NCBI RefSeq assembly: GCF_000758545.1
Contig: NZ_CP009279.1
Location: forward strand, 3,968,001-4,032,000
From: Paenibacillus sp. FSL H7-0737
GTDB lineage: Bacteria > Bacillota > Bacilli > Paenibacillales > Paenibacillaceae
Reading direction: 5' to 3'
DNA length: 64,000 bases
This document shows, piece by piece, positions 36,886 to 44,599 of this stretch. Both the position numbers and the translations under genes were made by a program. The notes below the pieces were generated by a model that made no database searches, had not been told where the DNA came from, and saw nothing but the letters and a program-made list of their open reading frames with translations. How positions within the stretch are numbered: position 1 is the stretch's first letter; every line of letters begins with the position of its first letter.

Positions 36886-36956
36886 TTGCTCACTCCCTCT
36901 GCACTGAAATTTTGATGTGATGTATGCCCCTTTTTCAAATATTCACCATTAATACC

Positions 36957-37043
36957 CAACTATTCTGCACGTTAACTAAACAGGCTGCCGATCGTGCTGG
37001 AAGCCTAATGATGTACTATACTATCGTTCCCCGTTAGCTTAAT
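36957..37043 (-). repeat. attC-like site J
   Basis: Distal dyad AACTATT-CTGCAC-GTTAACT, hairpin AGGCT..AGCCT, proximal dyad ACTATC-GTTCCCC-GTTAGCTTAAT. Confidence 0.8.
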
Positions 37044-37151
37044 CAAGGATATAAACATACTTGGATGAAACACTCTGTTTCATCCCTTAAATCGGGTGGG
37101 ATTATAATAGTGAAATGAACATAAAGTGTGGGATTCATCTAATGATTTTAC

Positions 37152-37916
37152 TTATAGGTGAGATCCACCGCTTGCATCGAGCAATTGACCAGTTACCCAA
37201 CGGCTGTCCGACGAAGCGAGAAAGGTAACAATATCCGCTACATCCTCAGGTTCTCCCCACCTGTTGAAGGTTGAAAGACCGGCCGCATATTTTTGTCCAT
37301 GGGGATCTTGCAACGTCCCGGCATTCATCTCTGTGTTAATAATGCCGGGCTGGATGGCGTTTACCGTAATATTGCGGTTACCCAGTTGTTTGGCCAGAAG
37401 ATGCGTAAATGTATCGATGGCCCCTTTCGACATGCTGTAGGTGAACACACTTGGAGAGGCTACGCGCGTCACAAAGGATGAAATATTAATAATGCGCCCC
37501 CCGTCTTTTAGACGCGGTAAAGCTTGCTGGGTAACAAAAAGCGGTGCTTTTACGTTAATCTTCATCACCTCGTCAAAAGATTCTTCAGTTGTCTCTTCTA
37601 GGCTAACTATTTGACCGATTCCAGCATTGTTGACAAGAATATCGAATCCGCTACCGCCCGTACGTTTCCGAATGTCATCATCCAGTACCGAAAATAAATC
37701 ATGAATGCCATCGAGAGTGCTCAGGTCAGCACCAATTGCGCACGCGTTACCTCCGCTTTGCTTGATCTGGTGAACGACTGCCTCCGCTTCATTTCGTCTT
37801 TTTCCATAGTGCACGACGACAAATGCGCCCTCTTGTGCCAGACGCAATGCGATGCTGCGGCCAATTCCTCGGCTCGCTCCAGTTATTAAAGCGATTTTAC
37901 CTTCCAACTTACTCAT
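37152..37916 (-). CDS. SDR-family oxidoreductase
   Basis: A 254-aa classical short-chain dehydrogenase: cofactor motif LITGASRGIGRSIAL (TGxxxGIG), DILVNNAGIGQ, Ser in INISS, catalytic YSMSKG (YxxxK), and C-terminal WVTGQLLDASGG. HYGKR after the second strand suggests NADP(H). Start at 37916 behind GGAG. Substrate unknown. Single-gene cassette between sites J and K. Confidence 0.9.
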   Translation of the reverse strand: MSKLEGKIALITGASRGIGRSIALRLAQEGAFVVVHYGKRRNEAEAVVHQIKQSGGNACAIGADLSTLDGIHDLFSVLDDDIRKRTGGSGFDILVNNAGIGQIVSLEETTEESFDEVMKINVKAPLFVTQQALPRLKDGGRIINISSFVTRVASPSVFTYSMSKGAIDTFTHLLAKQLGNRNITVNAIQPGIINTEMNAGTLQDPHGQKYAAGLSTFNRWGEPEDVADIVTFLASSDSRWVTGQLLDASGGSHL

Positions 37917-38031
37917 GCTTTCATCTCCTTGTCCGAATTCAGATATAGTTATATCACAGGATAACATTTGAAATGTTGCTCTCTCATTCGGTTACAAGGG
38001 GATGTCTTTTGGTAGGTTCTCCGTGCTTATT

Positions 38032-38090
38032 AAACTATACTGCCCTTTAGTTGAATAGCGGCAGATTTCTAAAAGGGATCTGCCGCTATT
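38032..38090 (-). repeat. attC-like site K: distal dyad plus hairpin (class 5)
   Basis: AACTATA-CTGCCC-TTTAGTTGAAT followed by hairpin AATAGCGGCAGAT..ATCTGCCGCTATT. The same block, with the same recombinase tail to its right, recurs at 43633. Confidence 0.8.
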
Positions 38091-38095
38091 ATATG

Positions 38096-38462
38096 CTAAA
38101 AAAATCGTCGATACATTTCTCTCCTGCGTTCGCCACGAAGTTGTGCGTATATTTGCGTGGTTGAGGCTTTCTCATGACCCAACATACCTTGGATGAAATC
38201 CAAGGGAGCACCGTTATCAAGGAGTTGGCAAGCATAGGTATGTCGAAAGCGATGCGGATAAACATTCGTTTCAATCTCTCCTCGATCTGCAAGTCGTTTT
38301 AATGCCCACCTTATTGTAGGAATAGCCATGCGTTTAGTTGGGTTGGTATCCATTACGAATAAGGCTTTACAGGTATCTCCAAGACTGGTCAGGTACTTCC
38401 TTAACCATACTTTGCACTCTGTCGTAAAGTACACTTCTCTCTGCTTGGAGCCCTTACCGTTT
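38096..38462 (-). pseudogene. Truncated tyrosine recombinase (C-terminal part)
   Basis: Encodes only the last 120 or so residues of the recombinase found whole at 43.7-44.5 kb and is nearly identical to it at DNA level. It retains HRFRHTYACQLL (HxxR), MLGHEKASTTQIYAQL (His and nucleophile Tyr) and ends RGERRREMYRRFF. Homology stops abruptly at 38462, where a different hairpin (GAGCAG..CTGCTC, 38465-38490) and a proximal dyad begin. It cannot be active alone. The tail RRFF shows that the other copy's end (..REMY) results from a later stop mutation. Confidence 0.85.
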
Positions 38463-38464
38463 GG

Positions 38465-38528
38465 GAGCAGCTGCCCATAGCGGTCTGCTCTATGGTTGTT
38501 TGAACTATCGAGTCTCGTTAGCGCAACG
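38465..38528 (-). repeat. attC-like hairpin plus proximal dyad right of the truncated recombinase
   Basis: Hairpin GAGCAG..CTGCTC, then AACTATC-GAGTCTC-GTTAGCGCAACG. With the distal dyad at 38032 it forms one site into whose apical part the recombinase segment is placed. Confidence 0.7.
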
Positions 38529-38661
38529 ACTTACTCTGTTGAATTTCGTGTTCCTCAACATAAAGCGGCATCAGAGAAGGCGGATCGTACCTTATCGCGG
38601 CCTTTAAACGACAAAATGGTGCCGATAGCCATAGCCCCATAGCCGCAACGAAATAATGAGC

Positions 38662-39582
38662 CTAATCCGACAGTGCCCGCATGATGTTGGATTTCGCCTC
38701 TGCCGCAATCGCTTCATTCCCGTCATCGACCGCTTGCATTAAGATCAGTATGGGGATGTATACCGCGATCAGCCGCGCCAGCAGCTTCGTTTCCTCGTCC
38801 GCTCCTCCGTACGTTTCGAAAAACACGCCACGAGCGTAAGGTGGTAAAAAGCTATAAGCAACGCTCAAATCGCAAGCCGGATGGCCTACGCTCAGATCGC
38901 CCCAATCAATGATGCCGGAAACGATCCCGTTCTCATTCACAAGCATATTTTTGAAATGAAGATCGCCATGTAGCAGTGCATTCACCGACTCGACACGGTC
39001 CTTTTGCAGCCTGCTAATATACGCTTCGATCACACCGGACTCCTCCGGCGACAAGTGTTCAACCACCTTCGATAGAAAGCCCTCCAATTTCACTTTGCGC
39101 GATGCTATGTCCGTCAAGTTTCGATGATCTTGCTGAACTCCGCACTTCAGCGCCGCCTGCACCGGAAACTCATGCAATCTCCGCAAAAATTTCGCCAGCG
39201 TCTCTGCCGATAAAGCCCGGCGTTCTTCCGTCAAACCGATGGGGAAATCTCCTGGCACGTAGGCATAGCCAAGAAATGGTGCCGGGTATTCGTCACTTGC
39301 TTCGCCATAAAACAACGGTTTCGGATAGGGGATGGTCATATATGCCTCCAGCTTCGGCAGCAGCTTCCCTTCCATATGAATCGAGCCAACTGCAATCGTT
39401 CTTCTTGGAAACCGGAACACGTACTCGTCACCGATGAGAAAAACCGTATTGTCCCAGTCCCAGCCCCAGCCCAATCGCTTCACTTTCTTCGATGACAGCT
39501 GAGGGAATTGTCTGCCGATCAGCGTCCGCGCCTGCTCTTCGTTAACCTCCCACTCCGCATCCCATACATTCGTTCCTCCCAT
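38662..39582 (-). CDS. Aminoglycoside/macrolide phosphotransferase-family protein (APH)
   Basis: A 306-aa intact kinase of the APH fold: KVKRLGWGWDWDNTVFLIG at the nucleotide side, catalytic loop LLHGDLHFKNMLVNENG (HGDxxxxN) and metal motif GIIDWGDLSVGHPACDLS (DxD). Closest in style to macrolide/hygromycin-type phosphotransferases. AGGAGG precedes the ATG by 10 nt. Higher GC than nearby cassettes. Whether it modifies an antibiotic cannot be seen from sequence. Confidence 0.85.
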   Translation of the reverse strand: MGGTNVWDAEWEVNEEQARTLIGRQFPQLSSKKVKRLGWGWDWDNTVFLIGDEYVFRFPRRTIAVGSIHMEGKLLPKLEAYMTIPYPKPLFYGEASDEYPAPFLGYAYVPGDFPIGLTEERRALSAETLAKFLRRLHEFPVQAALKCGVQQDHRNLTDIASRKVKLEGFLSKVVEHLSPEESGVIEAYISRLQKDRVESVNALLHGDLHFKNMLVNENGIVSGIIDWGDLSVGHPACDLSVAYSFLPPYARGVFFETYGGADEETKLLARLIAVYIPILILMQAVDDGNEAIAAEAKSNIMRALSD

Positions 39583-39641
39583 GAGATGTCTGCCTCCTCG
39601 TTCCTTACGTTATTTAGATGTTTACATTCCCTGGTAGTTAC

Positions 39642-39663
39642 GCATAACTGCCCGTTAGTTGAT
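39642..39663 (-). repeat. attC-like half-site L
   Basis: Distal dyad only: ATAACTGCCCGTTAGTTGAT. It lies 25 bp 3' of the neighbouring frameshifted gene. Confidence 0.6.
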
Positions 39664-39687
39664 TGCATATCAGTATTATTCTACATA

Positions 39688-40133
39688 TTACCAGTCGAAA
39701 TCATTATGCAAAATGTACTCTTCTGGTTCCAATTCTATTGCAAAACTTTCGCAGATTATATCTTGTTCTGCATATTCATTACCATTGTCTATACCCAAAT
39801 AGATATGTAGGAGTTCTTTAGTTCTTTATGTTTTTGTGCTCGTTCGGGAACTCTTTGTAGGATACTTGAAGTTTTGATAACTGCGGAGCGGTAAAATTCA
39901 CTCCATTCATCAAATTCCATCCAATAAGGTAGTTTCGCATATACCACACCTGAAAATTTTAGCCTTGCTTCCCTTACTTTATAGGTAAAGCTGTGCTCAC
40001 TTCTATCTACTCGCTCAATTACCTTAAGAAAGTAAAACTCAACGGTCTTGTTTTGGTGGTCAATTATGAGTTTCTTTATGACTGAATCATACAGTTGTAA
40101 ATCATCATTACCTTTGTAATCTTCAGTGTTCAT
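39688..40133 (-). pseudogene. Unknown cassette gene with a C-terminal frameshift
   Basis: The frame from 40133 (behind AAGGAG) gives 114 aa ending ..NSYISIWV. A -1 shift near 39790 opens a further ~35 residues (GIDNGNEYAEQDIICESFAI.. ending HNDFDW) in the next frame, stopping at 39688, just before half-site L. The acidic, coherent tail suggests that the original protein was about 148 aa. Domains not recognised; Trp/aromatic-rich centre (PYWMEFDEWSEFYRS). Confidence 0.6.
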
Positions 40134-40202
40134 ATTTTCTCCTTATTTATCCATTTGAAGATTATGCCCTAATTTTTGGAAATCTAGTGCCACTTTTATT
40201 TA

Positions 40203-40286
40203 CAGATTACTGCCTGTTAGTTGAACGAAGGGCTACCTCTCGGCAGCCCTCTCATATATTGAACTATAGTGTCCCGTTAGCTTAAC
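40203..40286 (-). repeat. attC-like site M (complete, class 1)
   Basis: ATTACTGCCT-GTTAGTTGAAC, hairpin AGGGCT..AGCCCT, AACTATA-GTGTCCC-GTTAGCTTAAC. Near-identical to sites H, N, R and Z. Confidence 0.9.
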
Positions 40287-40315
40287 AACCATCGATCCAC
40301 ATGTTCCTTTGTTAT

Positions 40316-40525
40316 TCATTTCATTTTTCTTTTATAGTAGACTCTTGACCATAAGAAAATTGTATTACCTATCAACAAAATAGTGAATTCCCAGTCCGTT
40401 TTACCTTTAGAGAAAAAGTTGACTAATGACCAAACCAACAACGCTAAAGTAAAAAATATATAAGCATTTTTAGCTGATTTATCATTTTGAAATTGTTCCA
40501 TTTCATCGGCTCTTTGCAGTTTCAT
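40316..40525 (-). CDS. Small membrane protein paired with XRE regulator
   Basis: A 69-aa protein with TM helices at about 23-41 (IFFTLALLVWSLVNFF) and 46-64 (EFTILLIGNTIFLWSRVYY) and charged ends. Its ATG overlaps the stop of the XRE gene by 4 bp, with AAGGAGG in front, so the pair is translationally coupled. Such XRE plus small-membrane-protein pairs are common in Bacilli; the role is unknown. Confidence 0.75.
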   Translation of the reverse strand: MKLQRADEMEQFQNDKSAKNAYIFFTLALLVWSLVNFFSKGKTDWEFTILLIGNTIFLWSRVYYKRKMK

Positions 40526-40725
40526 TTCGAGTCCTCCTTGTAAGTAAATAACTGGTCAACTGTAATTTTAAGTTGATTAGATAATTTAAATGCCAAAGTT
40601 AATGTGGGGTCATATTTATCGTTTTCTATAGCATTAATTGTTTGTCTTGTAACTCCACATCTAATGGCAAGATCTTCTTGAGACAGCTTCATCTTTTTTC
40701 TAATATCTCTAATTTTATTTTTCAA
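40522..40725 (-). CDS. XRE-family HTH regulator
   Basis: A 67-aa Cro/CI-type regulator: KIRDIRKKMKLSQEDLAIRCGVTRQTINAIENDKYDPTLTLAF in parts, ending QLKITVDQLFTYKED. It belongs to the YozG/PlcR-like short group. TTG at 40725 chosen because the protein then begins LKNKIRDIRK; the longer open frame includes the promoter. It likely represses its own promoter through TGTAAAAA repeats. Confidence 0.8.
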   Translation of the reverse strand: MKNKIRDIRKKMKLSQEDLAIRCGVTRQTINAIENDKYDPTLTLAFKLSNQLKITVDQLFTYKEDSK

Positions 40726-40744
40726 GGTATCACCATTCCCGGGA

Positions 40745-40796
40745 TGTAAAAAACTTTTTACATTTTCAATGTACAATACATATAATGTAATGTCAA
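40745..40796 (-). promoter_or_regulatory. Promoter and operator of the XRE cassette
   Basis: TTGACA (40791-40796) and TACATT (40768-40773) are 17 bp apart. The dyad TGTAAAAAACTTTTTACA lies at 40745-40762, with another TGTAAAAA just upstream of the -35. This shows that a cassette carries its own regulated promoter. Confidence 0.7.
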
Positions 40797-40829
40797 ATTG
40801 TTTTTACATTTTTAATTAGAACCTATTGC

Positions 40830-40912
40830 ATCTAACCTGCCCGTTAGTTGAACAAAGGGCTACCTCTCGGCAGCCCTCTCATTATTGAACTATAGTTCTC
40901 CGTTAGTTTAAC
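40830..40912 (-). repeat. attC-like site N (complete, class 1)
   Basis: TCTAACCTGCCC-GTTAGTTGAAC, hairpin AGGGCT..AGCCCT, AACTATA-GTTCTCC-GTTAGTTTAAC. The TAA inside its proximal end is the stop codon of the adjacent UvrA fragment. Confidence 0.9.
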
Positions 40913-41702
40913 CAAATTTCGGATTCACCAAGTCTCTAACATCGAATGCCGAAAGAGACTTTAAACCAATTTTTTTAAGATAAGATAAACGCAGTTCTAG
41001 ATCATTAATCAATTCGCAATAATTATCTAACACTTGCTTGTCGAGACAATTTCGTAATTTCTGGAGAAACAATAGTGATTCTGAAATCGGCATTCTCAAC
41101 ACATCTGAAAGGGAATTCCCCATAACCAAGCGTTCCTGCTCCAACAAGCATTCGGTACAATTTGGGCACTTATCATGTCTGGAGAATAATTTTATCGCCC
41201 AAAGGTTTCCTTTACTAGTTGTTCCTGCATCACGCATATATTTCAAATCGAAAACGCATCCACGATAATAGTTTCTAAGTTCCTTTTTCTTGTGAACGTA
41301 TGTTACAGGTTCCTTATCATATCCATAAAGTAAAATATCAGTAAATCGCTTATCCTGCTCAGCAAGTGGCCGTTCAAAGTTAATTCCGATCATTTTAGCC
41401 AATTCTCTGATCTTTACAACAGGTCCGCAGTTAGTACCCGCCCATAAAAGCACAGCTCCTTTTTTAAGCGAGAGTTCAGTTGCGACCATACGACTTGGAT
41501 CTATATCACCAATGACAGTGCCTATGCCATTACATGTAGGGCATGTTGGAGTGCTTTCTAGTAAAGACCAAGTGCCGTCTTTCTCCTTGGCCTCCCCAAT
41601 ATTCGCATACAATGCCGAAAGATGTTCTAACACTCCAGTAATTGTACTAACAAGGGATCCTCTTTTGGTGTTAAACTTTTTATGGGAAAGAACAAATTCC
41701 AA
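40908..41702 (-). CDS. UvrA-family internal fragment
   Basis: A 264-aa piece resembling the middle of a UvrA-like ATPase. It has the zinc motif TCPTCNGIG, a second CPNCTECLLEQERL (CPxCxGxRL-like) and SLSDVLRMPISESLLFL, ending ELRLSYLKKIGLKSLSAFD. In UvrA the next element would be the TLSGGE signature; here the frame instead reaches NPKFG and stops on a TAA supplied by the attC-like site. The Walker motifs are missing at both ends, so it is not a repair ATPase. TTG start with GGGGG upstream and an in-frame TAA just before it. It may be a dead fragment or a small DNA- or zinc-binding derivative. Confidence 0.65.
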   Translation of the reverse strand: MEFVLSHKKFNTKRGSLVSTITGVLEHLSALYANIGEAKEKDGTWSLLESTPTCPTCNGIGTVIGDIDPSRMVATELSLKKGAVLLWAGTNCGPVVKIRELAKMIGINFERPLAEQDKRFTDILLYGYDKEPVTYVHKKKELRNYYRGCVFDLKYMRDAGTTSKGNLWAIKLFSRHDKCPNCTECLLEQERLVMGNSLSDVLRMPISESLLFLQKLRNCLDKQVLDNYCELINDLELRLSYLKKIGLKSLSAFDVRDLVNPKFG

Positions 41703-41741
41703 TTAAAAAACCCCCTTTGGCTGTTTGCTCGATACCCTTTA

Positions 41742-41770
41742 ATCATACCAATTACTTGTTCCTGTGTAAA
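41742..41770 (-). promoter_or_regulatory. Promoter inside the UvrA-fragment cassette
   Basis: TTTACA (41765-41770) and TATGAT (41742-41747) with a 17-bp spacer, between the distal dyad of site O and the TTG start. Confidence 0.6.
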
Positions 41771-41781
41771 TATTTCCCTTG

Positions 41782-41878
41782 AAACTATCCTACCCAATAG
41801 CTTAATGAGGCCGCCGTTCTTGCCGGCAGCCTCGTCTTATTTGCTGGCCTAAACTAACGTCACCCGTTAGTTCTAAAC
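41782..41878 (-). repeat. attC-like site O
   Basis: AACTATC-CTACCC-AATAGCTTAATG, hairpin GAGGCtGCCGGC..GCCggcctc-type, AACTAAC-GTCACCC-GTTAGTTCTAAAC. Confidence 0.8.
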
Positions 41879-41977
41879 GAATTGTTTGGATAGATCATGG
41901 TCTCGATATATGGTAAAAACCCGATTTACATGAAATTTGTTCTTAGTCTAATTGCTTTTAGTTTTGGAATTTCACTA

Positions 41978-42169
41978 TTAATTAATGAAATTTTCTAGAT
42001 CGATTGATAGTTTATGAATTCCGCGAAATATGAATTTACCTTTTGATTTAGTATAATTGCAGAGAATTATTCTTGTATTAAACAACCCAGTTTTTAAGTC
42101 CATTTCATCAATTTCAATTTCTGCAATTATAAAATCATTTGATATTCTGGGTTCACCAATAATTCTCAA
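41978..42169 (-). CDS. Small unknown protein (63 aa)
   Basis: TTG start preceded by AAGGAGG. The product has alternating charged and hydrophobic residues (DFIIAEIEIDEMDLKTG; GKFIFRGIHKLSIDL), suggesting a small beta-rich domain. Single gene of the cassette between sites O and P. No family recognised. Confidence 0.6.
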   Translation of the reverse strand: MRIIGEPRISNDFIIAEIEIDEMDLKTGLFNTRIILCNYTKSKGKFIFRGIHKLSIDLENFIN

Positions 42170-42211
42170 AATATTGCCTCCTTATTATTATTGACTTAAA
42201 AATCCGCCAAA

Positions 42212-42311
42212 TAACTATGCTCTCCTGCCCGTTTACTTCAACGAGCAACGGCAACCGATCGTGTGGCCGGCTACCGTCATGTCTGGTGCTATCGTGTCCC
42301 GTTAGTGTAAC
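42212..42311 (-). repeat. attC-like site P
   Basis: AACTATGCTCTCCTGCCC-GTTTACTTCAAC, GC-rich hairpin GGCaaccgatcg..tggcCGGC region, CTATC-GTGTCCC-GTTAGTGTAAC. A 4-bp insertion enlarges the distal spacer. Confidence 0.7.
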
Positions 42312-42526
42312 TTCACCTAGCTGAGTTACCATTTCGATTACGACTATCCTATGTCTTTTTGTCAACAATGACCACAATGGCTTGAAGTCAAGAGTGGGGC
42401 AACCTGTTCCGCTTCCGGCCATAAACACAAGTGTCTTTCCTCCATTCCCTTCCAAAAAAAATGCATTTCAAGGCCATTGACGTTGACAAGTTTTCCTGGC
42501 GCAGAATGTATTAATTCCTTTTTCAT
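42312..42526 (-). pseudogene. Truncated, frameshifted alpha/beta-hydrolase 5' end
   Basis: Conceptual product starts MKKELIHSAPGKLVNVNGLE. After one base is added at a T8 run (42454-42461) it continues EGNGGKTLVFMAGSGTGCPT and FKPLWSLLTKRHRIVVIE: the first strands and oxyanion loop of an alpha/beta hydrolase. The frame then runs straight into site P, so about 80% of the gene, including any catalytic triad, is missing. Confidence 0.7.
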
Positions 42527-42651
42527 CCCTTATCATATTACACATTATGTATTATTTGTAATTACTTTCTTATCAAAAATATGGGAATGCTTTTTTGAAG
42601 AATGTATAAAATTATTAAACTTTTAGGAAAAAAGGTGAATAAGGATAACGC

Positions 42652-43500
42652 TTATTTTGTATAATTTTGATAAATAACCTGTGATGACATTGCAGTTAAT
42701 TCACAGATTGTGTACCCTTTGGTGATTAAATCGTGAATTATATACATACCAATGAAATATCCGCTTAAAGGATATTCGGTAGCATCATCACCACTCCACA
42801 TAAAAAACTGACTCATTTTCTCTGCGGTCAAGGGTGTCCCAAATTCGTTTACAACCGCCTTTTCTAACGAATTTTTATTATTCATGAGTTTCATTGTTTT
42901 ATTTATTGGCAATCCCATTACTTCCGCCACTATCTCAATAGTTAAGTCAAAATCACAACTGCCATATTTGAAAGCGACAGGACAATAAGTGCCCAAACCT
43001 TCCGATATTACCCGTTCGGTGAAGTCAAACATATCTATGTTTTGTAAAATAGCACCGCGCACCATATGATTTAGTTCATGCGGAATTAATGACTCGACGT
43101 TTGATTCACTTATATTTCTGTCAATTCCAATGTAAGCATAGGGGTTTCCGTGATTAACCGGAAGCGCAACGCCTCCGTGCATACCTAGGTCAAGCCCTAT
43201 GTATAAATCAAAATCGCCATGATAATTCAACAATTTAATGGTTTTATTCACTGTCTTGACAATCTTATCAACAATACCGTTATTTATATTTTCTTTCGCT
43301 TTCGCAAGACAAGAATTAAAGTCACACTGTTCTATCATTGATTGCAAATTGCTAATATCAGTCATATAAAAATACTTAAAAATACCGTCATATAAATCTG
43401 GATATTTTTCAGTATAACACTTATAAGCGTTAAATTTGTCCTGAATTTTTGACATGTCACACATCTCATTGTAGTTGTCAATCATTTTTATTATTCTCAT
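42652..43500 (-). CDS. Predicted zinc metalloprotease (DUF2268-like)
   Basis: A 282-aa soluble protein with the HExxH-type motif IPHELNHMVRG (about residue 142) and a downstream Glu in ERVISEGLGTY, as in DUF2268 gluzincin-like proteases. The N-terminal 100 aa are helical. GGGAG precedes the ATG. No complete site separates it from the hydrolase fragment to its left, so the two remnants share one cassette or a site was lost between them. Confidence 0.7.
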   Translation of the reverse strand: MRIIKMIDNYNEMCDMSKIQDKFNAYKCYTEKYPDLYDGIFKYFYMTDISNLQSMIEQCDFNSCLAKAKENINNGIVDKIVKTVNKTIKLLNYHGDFDLYIGLDLGMHGGVALPVNHGNPYAYIGIDRNISESNVESLIPHELNHMVRGAILQNIDMFDFTERVISEGLGTYCPVAFKYGSCDFDLTIEIVAEVMGLPINKTMKLMNNKNSLEKAVVNEFGTPLTAEKMSQFFMWSGDDATEYPLSGYFIGMYIIHDLITKGYTICELTAMSSQVIYQNYTK

Positions 43501-43632
43501 CTAAACAACTCCCAAAATATAATTTTAAAATTTCCGAATAGACAGCATCGTAGTCATTTCATTCCTCCAAAGATTGGATATTTCACATTAAATATTCGTG
43601 GGAAAGTAATCCATTCCTTTTTTTGGAATTGT

Positions 43633-43690
43633 GATAAACTGCCCTTTAGTTGAATAGCGGCAGAATTCTAAAAGGGATCTGCCGCTATTA
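43633..43690 (-). repeat. attC-like site Q: distal dyad plus hairpin (class 5)
   Basis: TAAACTGCCC-TTTAGTTGAAT followed by hairpin GCGGCAGA..TCTGCCGC, immediately 3' of the recombinase gene. Nearly identical to site K. Confidence 0.8.
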
Positions 43691-43706
43691 TATGCTAAAA
43701 AAATCG

Positions 43707-44538
43707 TCAATACATTTCTCTTCTGCGTTCGCCACGAAGTTGTGCGTATATTTGCGTGGTTGAGGCTTTCTCATGACCCAACATACCTTGGATGAAATCC
43801 AAGGGAACACCGTTATCAAGGAGTTGGCAAGCATAGGTATGTCGAAAGCGATGCGGATAAACATTCGTTTCAATCTCTCCTCGATCTGCAAGCCGTTTTA
43901 ATGCCCACCTTATTGTAGGAATAGCCATGCGTTTAGTTGGGTTGGTATCCGTTACGAATAAGGCTTTACAGGTATCTCCACGACTGGTCAGGCACTTCCT
44001 TAACCATACTTTGCACTCTGTCGTAAAGTACACTTCTCTCTGCTTGGAGCCCTTACCGTTTACGACTATAGAGCAGTTTTCCCAGTTGAGATCCTCGATG
44101 TTTATCCTCTCTACTTCCCCGAATCGACAGCCAGTACAATAGAGAAGCTCAAGCAGCGCTCTTTCTCTTAATGTTTGGCCACGAGATCTTAAGATGAATA
44201 ACATCTTCCTCGACTAAAAACTTAGGAATTCGCTTGTCCAATTTGGGTTCTCTTAGTTTTAAAGAAGGATTTGAAGTCAGGTAAGTCTCTTCATACGCAT
44301 AGCGAAACAGGGATCGGACGAAACGAATTCGATGCCCTAGGCTGCTTGGCTTCAAACGTTCTGCTTGTTTCGCCAAATATTGCTTCAGCATTGACAATGT
44401 AATCTCCGCTATCTCGGGATCACCTAGTTCCGTCATTAGCATTTTGTTTTGGAGGATGTAGGCGCTCAATGTTCTCGGACTATATCCTTGAATTCGTTTA
44501 TCAGCCTCATATAGATGCCACAACTCACTTAACTTCAT
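43707..44538 (-). pseudogene. Tyrosine recombinase (Xer/phage type), frameshifted
   Basis: Two overlapping frames make one integrase of about 280 aa. The N-terminal SAM-like core-binding domain is MKLSELWHLYEADKRIQGYS through SLFRYAYEETYLTSNPSLKL. A +1 shift near 44195 leads into the catalytic domain: CTGCRFGEV (Arg I), NGKGSKQREV (beta-hairpin Lys), YPHRFRHTYAC (HxxR), LGHEKASTTQIYA (His, Tyr nucleophile). The ~16-aa insertion between the Lys hairpin and HxxR that marks IntI integrases is absent. It may be inactive or may need frameshifting (CTT-AAG context). It sits within the array and is the best candidate for the enzyme acting on the sites. Confidence 0.85.
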
Positions 44539-44541
44539 AAT

Positions 44542-44595
44542 AAAACCTCCCCTTAGAAGCTATTACAACTAGGTTTGCTTCTAAAGGGAGGTTTT
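44542..44595 (-). promoter_or_regulatory. RBS-sequestering hairpin of the recombinase leader
   Basis: Arms 44542-44560 and 44577-44595 are complementary at 18 of 19 positions. The downstream arm in the gene sense contains the Shine-Dalgarno GGGGAGG, 8 nt before the recombinase ATG. Folding would hide the ribosome site. Confidence 0.75.
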
Positions 44596-44599
44596 AATC

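Noticed and set aside
40908..41702. Functional UvrA repair ATPase
   Set aside because: Walker A, signature and Walker B motifs are all absent.
43707..44538. Classical IntI integron integrase
   Set aside because: The recombinase lacks the IntI-specific insertion, lies in the same direction as the cassettes and has no attI-like single site with an adjacent Pc promoter.
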